Assembly (NCBI RefSeq): GCF_000235365.1
Contig: NC_016453.1
Span: 1,054,001 to 1,118,000, forward strand
Direction: 5' to 3'
From: Eremothecium cymbalariae DBVPG#7215
Taxonomy: Eukaryota > Ascomycota > Saccharomycetes > Saccharomycetales > Saccharomycetaceae
DNA length: 64,000 nt
The notes under the pieces were generated by a model. It worked only from the letters and a program-made list of their open reading frames with translations. It was not told where the DNA came from and did not search any database. The position numbers and the translations under genes were made by a program. Below, in pieces: positions 39,101 through 48,255 of this stretch (position 1 is the first letter of the stretch; every line of letters begins with the position of its first letter).

Positions 39101-42100
39101 AATTCGTGATTATGAAAATATCTCTAAATCGAAGAATTCGATAATTCAGACTCCCAAAAGGTCATCTCATCAATCAAATATCCTTCCTGATCTCTCTGCC
39201 CTTAGTGGTGCTTTAGAAGGTCTCGAACTATTTAATAATATCAGCCGCAGTCCAGAAGTTGTATCAGAATTTACTGTTCAAGTTGTTTTGAAATGTGCCA
39301 CATTAGAAAAGATTTTCGATATATTGGTTTTGACCACTCGTGTTTTTTCTAACCTCGTTACTACCAATGATCTAGTTGCATACTTTTGCAGTGAAAGAGC
39401 TCGTAAAGATAAGAATCCTTTGAAAACTTCTAACAACGATAATAATAATATTGGTTTATTGGACTTTGCCCTAATAAGTCTAATAATGGATAATGATTTA
39501 TTCACTGAAACTTTCTTTAATAATTACAAGAGTTTTACTACCACATTATTCGTTTTGGAAAATCTTGCTAAGAGATTTATTGGTGCAAAGTCATGTGCTG
39601 TATCTATTAATCGTATTAAAATGAGCAAACCTTCAGGATTATCACGGCGATCTTCAGTCAATCAAAACAATCCACAACAAGTTGATCAAAGAACTTCTTC
39701 TGCTAGCAGTGGTATGTTTACTCTGGAATATGATGATGTGAAGTTCCCAGTTTGGGATCAAAAGGTAACAAATAACGATCTATGTCCTTTAAGTTACTTG
39801 GCCAAAATTCAACTTGGAGTCTTGGAGTCTTTATACCATTTCATTAAGGAGCATTACGCTGATTTTACAGATGATTTGAAAAATAGTAAGACTTTCTTAG
39901 ATGTACTAAAGATTATTAATCAAGAGGTCTATGAAGAATGGGATAAAAGATTGGAGGAGTTTAGAAAATCTACTAAAAATGGCAGTACTCCCTCCGTTGA
40001 AGTCCTAAGTATAACCGAGCTAGAAAAACTCCAGGCCCAATTACAAGAATTGTTTAACAATATTAAATCATCGTATCAGCGTCAATTATACCGCCCGTTA
40101 GGTGTTACCAGAACACATAGAAGAGTTAATGATCTCCTTACTTCATTTAAATCACATACATCAATGTCTGGAGCTATCATGAATGGAACGGATAGTACCC
40201 TAGATAAAATGGCCACCAGCTTTACAAAGCTTAAATTTAACGATTATGATGGGATGATATCTTGGCTTTATCAATTGGATCATTTTATTATGGATAAATT
40301 GAGGATGATTTCCGGCCATACATGGATCGAAGTTTCCCAAATATTAGAATCGTTATCAAATGAATCTTTGTTTTCATTTAGGTATCCACTACAGAGTATT
40401 TCGAACAATGTTGTGGCCAGTGGTAATTCTCAGTTAGATGATTTGGAAATCTTAGATGTATTTCAATGGTTGTCAACATTGGAGACTGAAGATGGTTCCC
40501 CTGTTATGGAATATCTACCTCCATCTGTTCAGTTGATAATTAAGCTACACGTCGCCCTAACTCGATTCTTTGTGGTTCATATTTCTCACTTGCATTCAAG
40601 CTATGAAACAAGAGTTAATACTTGCTCTGTAATCTTGCAAATGTTGAATTTTGTTCATTTAAAGAATACTGAAGTTGATCTTTTTGATGTGGATGATGCT
40701 AGTGCGAAAGGAAATCCAGCGACAAATATTTCACCCCATGTGCCCTCTTTTATTGAAACTGCTATTTCGAATGCAATTGTTTCTCCAGAGTCAAGATTTT
40801 TTGAAATGTCTTGGAAGCAAAGTTACCAAAATATTTCCGACCAGTCCAATATCAAACTGACATTTATGGGTTCTATGTTAAATGTTTTGGATAAAAGCGC
40901 AAGGAATTTTTCAAATGCCGATTCCAAGTATTCTTTGAAACCTAAAAATTTATCCCCTTGTCCAGGATGGTTTATTTCGAGATTATTGGAGATTACACAA
41001 CTTGTTCCAAATATGAGTATTGAAAACTCTAAAATGGTGAATTTTGATAAAAGGAGATTTATTAATAATATTGTTGCCAATTATCAAGATTTGATTCCTA
41101 ATGTGGATCACTATCCTTCGTGGGATAAATCACAAGATAAGTTGGAATTCGGCTCTGTTTTGTTTTATTCTGGAGTTGATTCTAATAAAGCTTTCAGGAA
41201 GGCTAGTAAAGATGCTGCTACAAATGAGGCCAGGCAATTGAAGTTTCAATCAATGGGACTGTTTAATGATATTCTAGTTGCAGAGGTTTACAAAATTCAA
41301 AGAGATCAAAAAATGATGGAGCAATTAGCAATACAAGATCATGAATATAAGCGTAGTATGGCTTCTCAGTTCCCAATGAGACCATCTATTTCAGTTGCTA
41401 GTCCAACTTGTGGCACACCTCTGAATGGAAAGTATCCGAGCATAAGTCAAAATTCACTCGGTGTGAACGTATCAAACAATATGTCACTTTCCGTAGGTAG
41501 ACATGGGAGAGCTTCTGTGTCTTCTAGAACCTCAGTGATTTCAAATTCGACAACAGTTGCACCATTAGGAAATACTGTGCCTACAACACCTGCGACAACT
41601 ACCTCGCATCATGGAAGTATGGGTAAAAAGATCGGTGGATTCCTACGAAGACCCTTCTCCATTAGTGGGTTCAGTTCTTCTTCATCACAGGGCAGTAGTG
41701 CAAACTCTGTGATACTCCCCGGCGTTCAATCAAATGGATCTATCTCCCCATACGAGCTACCTGATATATTGAACGAGATTCAAGATGTAAAGCCGGCAAC
41801 GTCCCTAAAGACTTTTGAAATTAAGTCATGCATTCCAGTTAATAACTACAGGCAGGATCCTGATATGATGCACTGTTTCAAGATCATAATGGAAGATGGT
41901 TCCCAACATACAATCCAAGGTACGGATGAAATTGATATGAATGAATGGATAAAGGCTATTATACTATCCAAGAGATACTCCTTCCACTCTAAAAAGTTTA
42001 AAGGCAAGACTTCAAATAAGATATTTGGGGTTCCAGTGGAAGATGTTTGTGAAAGAGAAGGTGTTATGATTCCCAACATAATTGTGAAATTGTTGGATGA

Positions 42101-42632
42101 AATTGAATTACGCGGCTTAGACGAGGTAGGTTTATACAGAGTACCTGGTTCGGTTGGTAGCATTAATGCTTTGAAGAGTGCTTTTGATGAGGAAGGTGCC
42201 CTCAACAATACATTTACACTAGAGGATGATAGATGGTTTGAGATAAATACGATTGCTGGGTGCTTCAAACTATATTTAAGGGAATTACCGGAGTCATTAT
42301 TTACTAAAGAAAAAGTCGATAACTTTGTTGACCTTATGGCGTGTTTCAAAAGTCGGGAAATTGACTTATCAAATTTCCAGAATGAGGTAAAGCTGTTGTT
42401 AAAATCTTTGCCTGTTTTCAATTACCACATCTTAAAAAGGTTGTTTATGCATTTGAATCGAGTGCATCAACATGTGGAAAATAATAGAATGGATGCTAGC
42501 AACTTAGCTATTGTGTTTTCTATGTCGTTTATTAATCAAGACGATTTAGCCAGTACTATGGGACCTACATTAGGTTTATTGCAGATGCTATTACAATACC
42601 TAATTAGAAATCCGGAGCATTACTTCATCTGA
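36162..42632 (+). CDS. BEM2: Rho GTPase-activating protein Bem2
   Basis: 2156-residue RhoGAP that controls Rho1/Cdc42 in bud emergence, actin polarity and, in filamentous relatives, hyphal growth. The N-terminal 370 residues are Ser/Gln/Asn-rich, with glutamine runs near 110 and 330. The long middle part corresponds to the RasGEF-like region. A PH domain spans roughly 1875-1940 (ends EWIKAIILSKRY) and the RhoGAP domain roughly 1955-2150, with arginine finger R1993 in GLYRVPGS. Length equals S. cerevisiae Bem2 (2167 aa). No intron or break was seen in the 6.5-kb frame. Confidence 0.97.
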   Translation: MPLKWSSRGKRVPSETNTSPKKYTIGFCTTGGGSIEDRAPTSPRSSMSSNSSPNSKNNLSRHSQLNGSVCSDELTVRASQTQQKVQHTQTQISQQQQQQEQQHISSMQLSLPVAQRGSTGQQQQQPVIQHQRSLTSEDAKHFGQITSQSIFVKNFAFDEQVSALSSYNNHSQVSVMCSKGLQTPRTWTLPNPQQLNTETYDSTVFKVGWVNKAQGTVQHPPSSHREGRYSHQPTPSMSSLTLERQTHFAGNSNGSSNNSNTNLNEANKNSGNSNSNNNTNGYSYSTTNYKLHKAQLKGCILSLYKSGLGNVKFFDPCLELSPHAVQALQQQQQQQQHNERADGLLHPQLSTASYNSTLQLPCNNTNPGGTNQSDMDTSSLGVDPNSDELISRLDYVSLSYPHPELKLDKKDDKILSGSLESLCHAVLFMPTDDKKKAIDILLLLPLLDDFNKILNCFNLFGIIFTKHPDNAASSYNKYQHYQIDLEVDRLMTQRLALVVKTVLDMFPGFLLDDKIFQSVIVLLDTISFHDEDISQTMKIRIAEKQAELNKLTSFIYEPLQPAKLEALVKVSNFLKLDTEKIANQIHRINLKFSKVWSPQLDYSLLYDSQYCYRHVELNPLVFFNERNVQYLCRLMVTHVFSTDRDMTPNKRAEILTKWVQLGCKFEKLGDMVSWLAIATIICSIPMLRLTKTWQFVSDTYLKIIFKDWVPTIVQLDRRQMSSKSTNSVFILAPPNLNDAFIRDNVIPYFGDLVIRADDLPRETKYKYLEKKIRRTKNAFYKWQQRLDQAFEQAKKSSSSSKVLRAEDNGSEDVADFYHYWKLHMELPAMNIETIMGLSLKVEPPSLNYNVYSKPFPSRCSLINGGYLPILFTSLLQSYSLFPQELLIAAAAQNNRTSTLGAVTTPTNRVSQLSVSTRMQAQGTSVTETTGVTGISTIDEPIVKEISSKVSNEKVFLKFIRDLFNIDIHVFHISDDLVFKSIRDYENISKSKNSIIQTPKRSSHQSNILPDLSALSGALEGLELFNNISRSPEVVSEFTVQVVLKCATLEKIFDILVLTTRVFSNLVTTNDLVAYFCSERARKDKNPLKTSNNDNNNIGLLDFALISLIMDNDLFTETFFNNYKSFTTTLFVLENLAKRFIGAKSCAVSINRIKMSKPSGLSRRSSVNQNNPQQVDQRTSSASSGMFTLEYDDVKFPVWDQKVTNNDLCPLSYLAKIQLGVLESLYHFIKEHYADFTDDLKNSKTFLDVLKIINQEVYEEWDKRLEEFRKSTKNGSTPSVEVLSITELEKLQAQLQELFNNIKSSYQRQLYRPLGVTRTHRRVNDLLTSFKSHTSMSGAIMNGTDSTLDKMATSFTKLKFNDYDGMISWLYQLDHFIMDKLRMISGHTWIEVSQILESLSNESLFSFRYPLQSISNNVVASGNSQLDDLEILDVFQWLSTLETEDGSPVMEYLPPSVQLIIKLHVALTRFFVVHISHLHSSYETRVNTCSVILQMLNFVHLKNTEVDLFDVDDASAKGNPATNISPHVPSFIETAISNAIVSPESRFFEMSWKQSYQNISDQSNIKLTFMGSMLNVLDKSARNFSNADSKYSLKPKNLSPCPGWFISRLLEITQLVPNMSIENSKMVNFDKRRFINNIVANYQDLIPNVDHYPSWDKSQDKLEFGSVLFYSGVDSNKAFRKASKDAATNEARQLKFQSMGLFNDILVAEVYKIQRDQKMMEQLAIQDHEYKRSMASQFPMRPSISVASPTCGTPLNGKYPSISQNSLGVNVSNNMSLSVGRHGRASVSSRTSVISNSTTVAPLGNTVPTTPATTTSHHGSMGKKIGGFLRRPFSISGFSSSSSQGSSANSVILPGVQSNGSISPYELPDILNEIQDVKPATSLKTFEIKSCIPVNNYRQDPDMMHCFKIIMEDGSQHTIQGTDEIDMNEWIKAIILSKRYSFHSKKFKGKTSNKIFGVPVEDVCEREGVMIPNIIVKLLDEIELRGLDEVGLYRVPGSVGSINALKSAFDEEGALNNTFTLEDDRWFEINTIAGCFKLYLRELPESLFTKEKVDNFVDLMACFKSREIDLSNFQNEVKLLLKSLPVFNYHILKRLFMHLNRVHQHVENNRMDASNLAIVFSMSFINQDDLASTMGPTLGLLQMLLQYLIRNPEHYFI

Positions 42633-42962
42633 GACTTTTTCCTTACTTTAGTATACGCTAGTTTTTTGGTTTTTATTTCTCCCATCATATTCGTTCCCAT
42701 CCTGTTGTACCAACCGCCATGTTGGGAAAGAACTATGTATATCCTGTAATAAACTACTGATATCTTATGTTTACTTCTAATACTATTAATGATTACATAT
42801 TTACAGCATCCTTTTAACTAATCTCTTGTTACTATTTACAGTTGAGAGGCGAAGCTATCTAAATATATAAATCTAACTTCATAATACTATCTTGGAGGTC
42901 AAATCACATGGGTACTTACTTATGGGATACTTGATACTTGATATCTCGGACTTTAATTAATA
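42633..42962. other. Convergent 3' region BEM2 / OXA1
   Basis: 330 bp, AT-rich, between two stop codons. Nothing beyond 3'-UTR-type sequence is seen. Confidence 0.5.
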
Positions 42963-44129
42963 TTACTGATTCTTTTTAAGGTCAGATCTGCGAACTATTT
43001 TAATACGAGAATTTGATTTCTCCTCCTTTGCAGCTTCCTGCATTTTAAATTGTTTCTCTTTCATCTCCGCCCTTCTTTCCGCTTGTTCCCTAGCATTCTT
43101 AATGTTTTCTCTAAAACTCTCTATTATACCTTTTGGAGGGCCTTCGCTTGCAGGTTGAGGATGTTTAACAATTTCAGCAATATTTAACTTACCTCTAATA
43201 TAGGAGTTCTTCAACAAAAGGGTCTGCACTACGGAACATATACCATTCATGGTCAAATAAACTACCACACCACTGGATAAATTCATAGTAGCAGGGATCG
43301 TCAACAGTGGCAAAAAGGTAAAGAGCTTCTTCATCTGGGGTGAAAACTGCTGCGCACCTGATTCACCACCACTTCTTGCCAAAGATATGAATAAGGCAGC
43401 AGTGAGTGTTTGTAAACCTAGATATGGATCCGCTTGAGTCAAATCTTTGAACCAAGCTATACCTTGAGTGGAAAACCCATCCACAGGATAGTTAGCCATT
43501 TGTCTAATACCTGCAAAGAATGAAATAGCGATTGGTAGTTGAAGAATTGGCACAGCCAGGTACCGATTTTTAATGCCATTTTCATTTAACAACTTTCTGC
43601 GTTTCATGGTTATTTTCTGTGCCTCGGCCACATCTGCATATTGCATAAGTTCTTTATTAACTTTATCTAATTCCGGTTTGACCCTAGATGTACGACCAAA
43701 TAAGTCAGAATATTTGACATACAATGGAAACATCAGGACTCTTATCATCACCGTTGTAACACAGATGGTTCCCCACCATGGTAACCCACAATATACATGT
43801 ACATGTTCCAGAATGTTTTGTATAATATCTGTTGGCCAAAACCAAGAGTTAGCCATGCCAATAGAAGACAAATATCCAATCTGATTTGAAGCATCACCGA
43901 CTGCCTGAATGCCTTGTTCTAACTCTATGCTATCAAAAGACGGTAACTGTGTTTGAATTTCAGACACTGATGATGTAGATGATACGACGTCTGAAGTAGT
44001 AGTCGATGATTCAGCAGTAATACTTGAGTTATGACGAATGTTCCCGAAAGAAAGACCCACAGGTCTCCACATAGAATGAATATTCGCCCTAGCATGCGTT
44101 GAAGCACGTAAAATAGAATATTTAAGCAT
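42963..44129 (-). CDS. OXA1: Mitochondrial inner-membrane insertase Oxa1
   Basis: 388-residue member of the YidC/Oxa1/Alb3 family, which inserts mitochondrially made Cox and Atp subunits into the inner membrane. A basic, Ser/Arg-rich presequence (MLKYSILRASTHAR) is followed by the YidC core with about five membrane segments between residues 105 and 305, including WWGTICVTTVMIRVLMFPLYV. A long basic C-terminal tail follows (about 310-388), the type that binds mitoribosomes. The start is the ATG at 44129; upstream the frame is open only from a TTG. Length fits S. cerevisiae Oxa1 (402 aa). Confidence 0.96.
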   Translation of the reverse strand: MLKYSILRASTHARANIHSMWRPVGLSFGNIRHNSSITAESSTTTSDVVSSTSSVSEIQTQLPSFDSIELEQGIQAVGDASNQIGYLSSIGMANSWFWPTDIIQNILEHVHVYCGLPWWGTICVTTVMIRVLMFPLYVKYSDLFGRTSRVKPELDKVNKELMQYADVAEAQKITMKRRKLLNENGIKNRYLAVPILQLPIAISFFAGIRQMANYPVDGFSTQGIAWFKDLTQADPYLGLQTLTAALFISLARSGGESGAQQFSPQMKKLFTFLPLLTIPATMNLSSGVVVYLTMNGICSVVQTLLLKNSYIRGKLNIAEIVKHPQPASEGPPKGIIESFRENIKNAREQAERRAEMKEKQFKMQEAAKEEKSNSRIKIVRRSDLKKNQ

Positions 44130-44433
44130 TTCAACAGGCACTTTAGACCTCAAATCTCTTATGCTTTTATTGTTCAAGTGAAAGATACCTTGGTTGCAGT
44201 ACAGTTGTATTTAGTACCTCTAACAAAAAAATTTTCATTTGCGGTACTGAAAAGTTAGCTGAATGGTCAACATATCACAAGAAGAAAGTGGCATTTAGAG
44301 TTCTGATTGCTGAGATCATTAGTGTTTATGCTTCAAGATTCTCCTCATTATATTACATACTTTGCTGGACTGGGAACTAGTCGTTCGAAATAATTGGTTC
44401 CGCAAACAGCTTTGATTGTTCAATCAAGTGGGA
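44130..44433. other. Divergent promoter region OXA1 / PET122
   Basis: 304 bp between two genes of mitochondrial gene expression, so shared control is possible. I see no exact HAP-complex or other familiar box that I would defend. Confidence 0.4.
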
Positions 44434-45294
44434 ATGAACCGTCTCTCAGTTCAGAAATCTCTGATGCAAAAGTGTCTCAATAGGCAATTTGATCAGCTGT
44501 TTGAGCAATTCCGTGATACTCATCAGAGTTCGTGTAGTACAGAATTGTTACAAGTTTGTTTGTCAGTAGCTGCGCAGGAGGGTCATATAAAAACCGTTAA
44601 GTATCTTTGGAATAAATTTGTGTTGAAGAGCAGAATCTTGGTCGTCAGACCACAAGTGCTAGCTGATATAGGGAATCTGGTATTTCATAATGGGGAACAT
44701 AGGATATTACAAGGTATATCGAGTCATTACGATAGATTTTACAGATATGAGAAGGGCGATGAATGGGATAGATACAAATATCACCTGCGAAGATTGGTAG
44801 TGGAAGGTTATGCGAGATACAATAATGACAGAACACCATTTGAAAAGAAGTGGAAAAGTTTTAAGAAAAATGTTGATCATGAACTAAGTAACTATCCTAT
44901 ATGTGTATGGGACTTCCCATATTTGACCCAGTCTATGAAAGATATGAATGAATATAAACTCACCAAGATGTTATTTCACACTGGCGTACAAGACATCTTT
45001 AATGATTGTAGTACAACGTTACTACTTAATATGATATTGTTGCAGCCTGATATACACATCACCAAGAAGCTTGCTCTTTTCAAGAAGTTTGTAGATCTCA
45101 CATCTTGTGATAAGACCAAATGTTTTGAAGATACCATAGTGATCCTAGTTCGTCTCTTGAACTACACTCAATGTAAAGAAGACCTAATACCCTATATGCT
45201 TGAATCCGGAATTCCTATTACTAAAAACGCAATGCGCATCTACGATTCAAAGGTCTGCACTGACATAATATCCAAGGCTAATATAGTTGGTTAA
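44434..45294 (+). CDS. PET122: COX3 mRNA-specific translational activator
   Basis: 286-residue helical, basic protein assigned to Pet122, which with Pet54 and Pet494 activates translation of mitochondrial COX3 mRNA through its 5' leader. The sequence diverges fast and I see no clear domain. The call rests on its place between OXA1 and the YER152C gene (YER154W-YER153C-YER152C), on its size (S. cerevisiae 254 aa), and on a PPR-like helical start (AAQEGHIKTVKYLWNKF). The start is the ATG at 44434; six codons upstream begin only with TTG. Confidence 0.8.
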   Translation: MNRLSVQKSLMQKCLNRQFDQLFEQFRDTHQSSCSTELLQVCLSVAAQEGHIKTVKYLWNKFVLKSRILVVRPQVLADIGNLVFHNGEHRILQGISSHYDRFYRYEKGDEWDRYKYHLRRLVVEGYARYNNDRTPFEKKWKSFKKNVDHELSNYPICVWDFPYLTQSMKDMNEYKLTKMLFHTGVQDIFNDCSTTLLLNMILLQPDIHITKKLALFKKFVDLTSCDKTKCFEDTIVILVRLLNYTQCKEDLIPYMLESGIPITKNAMRIYDSKVCTDIISKANIVG

Positions 45295-45529
45295 TATCAC
45301 TTCTATAATGTTCATTAATGATCGGCCTCCGTCTTCGATGCCCGAGCACAAACTGATAATATGGATGTATAACACGGGTCTACAACTTTTGAGGCTTGTA
45401 ACGATAACAAGTTTTCACCGGTCTACAATTGGATAGATACAGAACAATTCGTCTTTTGGAGGTTAAAAGGAGTTTTAAAGGAACAATTGGATCTCACAGG
45501 TGTTTGTCTGAAGGAAACATTTATTACTA

Positions 45530-46870
45530 ATGAGCACTGACGCACCCATCAACTTCTTCAAGGGTCATCCATCTTTCCGACTATTACCTGGCAAAAATAT
45601 CGCCAAAACTGCAAACGACATTCTTAAGCCAGAACGACTTGAATATGATGATTTAAATGAAGATAGGCATCCACTTAGCTATGGTCCAAAGGAAGGTTCA
45701 CTGTGGGTACGTTGTGTCATCTCTCAGTTTGTGAATAAATGCTTTAAACCTTTAATGCCCACAAAACCGGAATATATCAACTTGACAGGTGGGGCGTCTT
45801 ATGGTATTATGAACATCTTGGAGCAGTGTACACTGCCTCATACAGGGTATACAAGACAAGCATTCCTTATTTCCCCAACTTATTTCTTAATAAATGAGAC
45901 ATTTATTGATGCCGGTTTCGGTGGTAAATTGACAGCTGTTAATGAGACACAGAATGGGCTAGACGTCGAATTTTTAGAGGCTAAGTTGGCTGAATTCGAG
46001 TACGATGCTCTTCTAAATCCGCAGCACGGTGAAGAAAGGGGCCTGAATCTGATTAACATGAGTGGGAGATCTCGAACTAAAAAAGTATATCGTTATGTTA
46101 TGTATTTGGTGCCAACTTTCTCTAATCCTAGTGGGAAGACATATTCTGTATCTACAAGGTTAAAGTTAGTTGAATTGGCTAGAAAATACGACATTTTGTT
46201 AATATCAGATGACGTATATGATTTGTTGGTTTATGACCAACCTTGTGATGCTTTACCAAAATGTTTGCCGAGGTTGACGCACTTAGACAGAGCTTCATAT
46301 GAATATGGGGAGAATGGGTATGGGAACACTATATCCAATGCTACATTCTCTAAAGTGATTGCACCTGGGTTAAGATGCGGTTATCAAGAATCAGTTAACA
46401 TGAACTTAGTCTACCAGCTATCTCAAGGTGGTGCAAACATATCCGGTGGCTCGCCGGCTCAACTAAATAGCATGCTTATTGGAACGCTCTTTATCAACGG
46501 AGAGGCTGATGTCATTCTTGAGGATCTTCGAACTATATACAAATACCGGGCAACAGTTTTGTATGATGCAATCAAGAAATACTTACCAAAAAAGACCATA
46601 TATTCTCAACAAGCTGGGGGTTATTTCTCATGGTGCACTCTACCGGAAGGTTATAATTGTCATGATATATGCGAAATATTAGAAAAGGATCACAATATTA
46701 TACTTGCAAATGGCTCACATTTTGAAGTATATGGGGATGAAAGAAACTGGGGTCTCACCTCTGTTAGAATATCCATCAGTTTTCTAGAAGCCGATGATAT
46801 TGCGAAAGGAGTTAAAATTTGGGGACAAGTTTGCCATGAATATGCTAATAAGCATCATCTAACTTTTTGA
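45530..46870 (+). CDS. Fold-type I PLP aminotransferase, YER152C type
   Basis: 446-residue class I/II aminotransferase-like protein equivalent to S. cerevisiae YER152C (443 aa), described as a 2-aminoadipate-type transaminase. The cofactor lysine is K275 in NATFSKVIAPGLRCGY. The aspartate strand ILLISDDVYD and the conserved PTFSNPSGKTYS turn are present. No targeting signal is obvious. Substrate is not deducible from the sequence. Confidence 0.93.
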   Translation: MSTDAPINFFKGHPSFRLLPGKNIAKTANDILKPERLEYDDLNEDRHPLSYGPKEGSLWVRCVISQFVNKCFKPLMPTKPEYINLTGGASYGIMNILEQCTLPHTGYTRQAFLISPTYFLINETFIDAGFGGKLTAVNETQNGLDVEFLEAKLAEFEYDALLNPQHGEERGLNLINMSGRSRTKKVYRYVMYLVPTFSNPSGKTYSVSTRLKLVELARKYDILLISDDVYDLLVYDQPCDALPKCLPRLTHLDRASYEYGENGYGNTISNATFSKVIAPGLRCGYQESVNMNLVYQLSQGGANISGGSPAQLNSMLIGTLFINGEADVILEDLRTIYKYRATVLYDAIKKYLPKKTIYSQQAGGYFSWCTLPEGYNCHDICEILEKDHNIILANGSHFEVYGDERNWGLTSVRISISFLEADDIAKGVKIWGQVCHEYANKHHLTF

Positions 46871-47054
46871 ATAATCAAAATATTGCAAAGCTTTTCAACC
46901 TATATATATATAGAGGTTTTATATAAGGATGTTTATTTCTTAATTATGTTTTACTTAGTTGTCACATGCCTAATGGTAGTTCTTAATGTTTGTTGTTAAA
47001 ATCGGGATGCGTCTACTAGTGCGAACCAAGTAGCCAAGCTGAGGCAATGGCAAA

Positions 47055-47834
47055 ATGGAACCAAAAGAAAAGGATATCAATTACTCAAAGCTATTATGCA
47101 ATTTAGTCACTGATGCATATTCTTTGAATGAAGTGGTTGTATCTTTCTTATATCAGTTATTCCCACGCGATCTCTTTGTTAGAGCTTTCTCCTTGCTTGA
47201 ATCAGGAAACATGTTTATATATATCTGGAATGACGAAAAATATACCCAATTGATCCAAGCCACTGAAGTTGCTGAGAATGTTCATGGAACGAAAGCAACT
47301 GATGTTGGGATCGGAGATCCCAACAGGCAATACAGAAGTTGTGGGAATGCAGCTGACTATCCAGAAGAAGAACCAGAGGGATCGCACTCCGAGCAATTAG
47401 GTCTACAAATAGCTGCATTTTACGAAAACCGCCAACAGCTACTCTACAGGTTGATCATAAAGGAGGAGCATGAAGACGATTCTCCAATATATGTGGATTT
47501 GGACCATTGGTTCTGTTCCTGTGATGAGTTTAATGGACTCCTTCACGATGCCGCTTCATCCCCAACATTCCATTCTAAGGAGGAACTTACTAGTTCCTAC
47601 ACTGAGAATACAGACAACCAAGATTCATTTGCAAGGTTAGGCACACTGGACTTAACAGGCATATTTATAAAACACGAGAAATTAATGTGCTCTCATCTCT
47701 TAGCATTCGCAATCCTCCTACAAACACATGAAAAAATATTACGCTATTTCAGTAAGGGCCCCTCGACTCAAATATTCATGATAAATATATGCAGCACCGA
47801 TGAATGGTTGAAGTTGCATTTAAACATTGTATGA
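47055..47834 (+). CDS. SHU2: Shu complex subunit with SWIM zinc motif
   Basis: 259-residue homologue of Shu2, which with Csm2, Psy3 and Shu1 promotes Rad51 filament formation together with Rad55-Rad57. The SWIM-type zinc ligands are visible: C154-x-C156 in FCSCDEF and, 55 residues later, C212-x-H214 in MCSHLLAF. The middle (about 75-115) has a hydrophilic insertion. S. cerevisiae Shu2 is 223 aa. It lies near RAD55, as YDR078C is near YDR076W. Confidence 0.9.
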   Translation: MEPKEKDINYSKLLCNLVTDAYSLNEVVVSFLYQLFPRDLFVRAFSLLESGNMFIYIWNDEKYTQLIQATEVAENVHGTKATDVGIGDPNRQYRSCGNAADYPEEEPEGSHSEQLGLQIAAFYENRQQLLYRLIIKEEHEDDSPIYVDLDHWFCSCDEFNGLLHDAASSPTFHSKEELTSSYTENTDNQDSFARLGTLDLTGIFIKHEKLMCSHLLAFAILLQTHEKILRYFSKGPSTQIFMINICSTDEWLKLHLNIV

Positions 47835-48255
47835 TCACGGGTATGATTACGTGTCTTGCAAAGCTGACCGAAAACTTGCCACAACTAGACAGAGAACTTT
47901 CAAGAGCGGCTGAAACGTGTAAAGAAGATACCAACCTAACCAAAATACACGTTGAATATACGTATACGGTCTTACAACAATAACACGCATCATAATGCAG
48001 CAATCTAATTTCAAACCACTCTTGTGATGTTCAAAGGCAGCTAGCCAATGTGATGTCACTTTAAACGTTGATGAATAAGAATTTTCGAAACACTTTTGGG
48101 ATTTAAGTTGCTTGACTAAACCAATGATAACTTTTGAAAGCATACAGTTTTATCTATATTGGCATTGGGGTTTATCAGATTTACTGTACACGAGCGATAT
48201 CTAGTAATTGCTGATTTGACATCTTATTTCATACGCTTCATTCTTTATTGTAATT
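47835..48255. other. SHU2-UBP3 spacer, promoter of UBP3
   Basis: 421 bp. Short frames on the minus strand (75-98 codons) have no family features. No motif that I would defend. Confidence 0.4.
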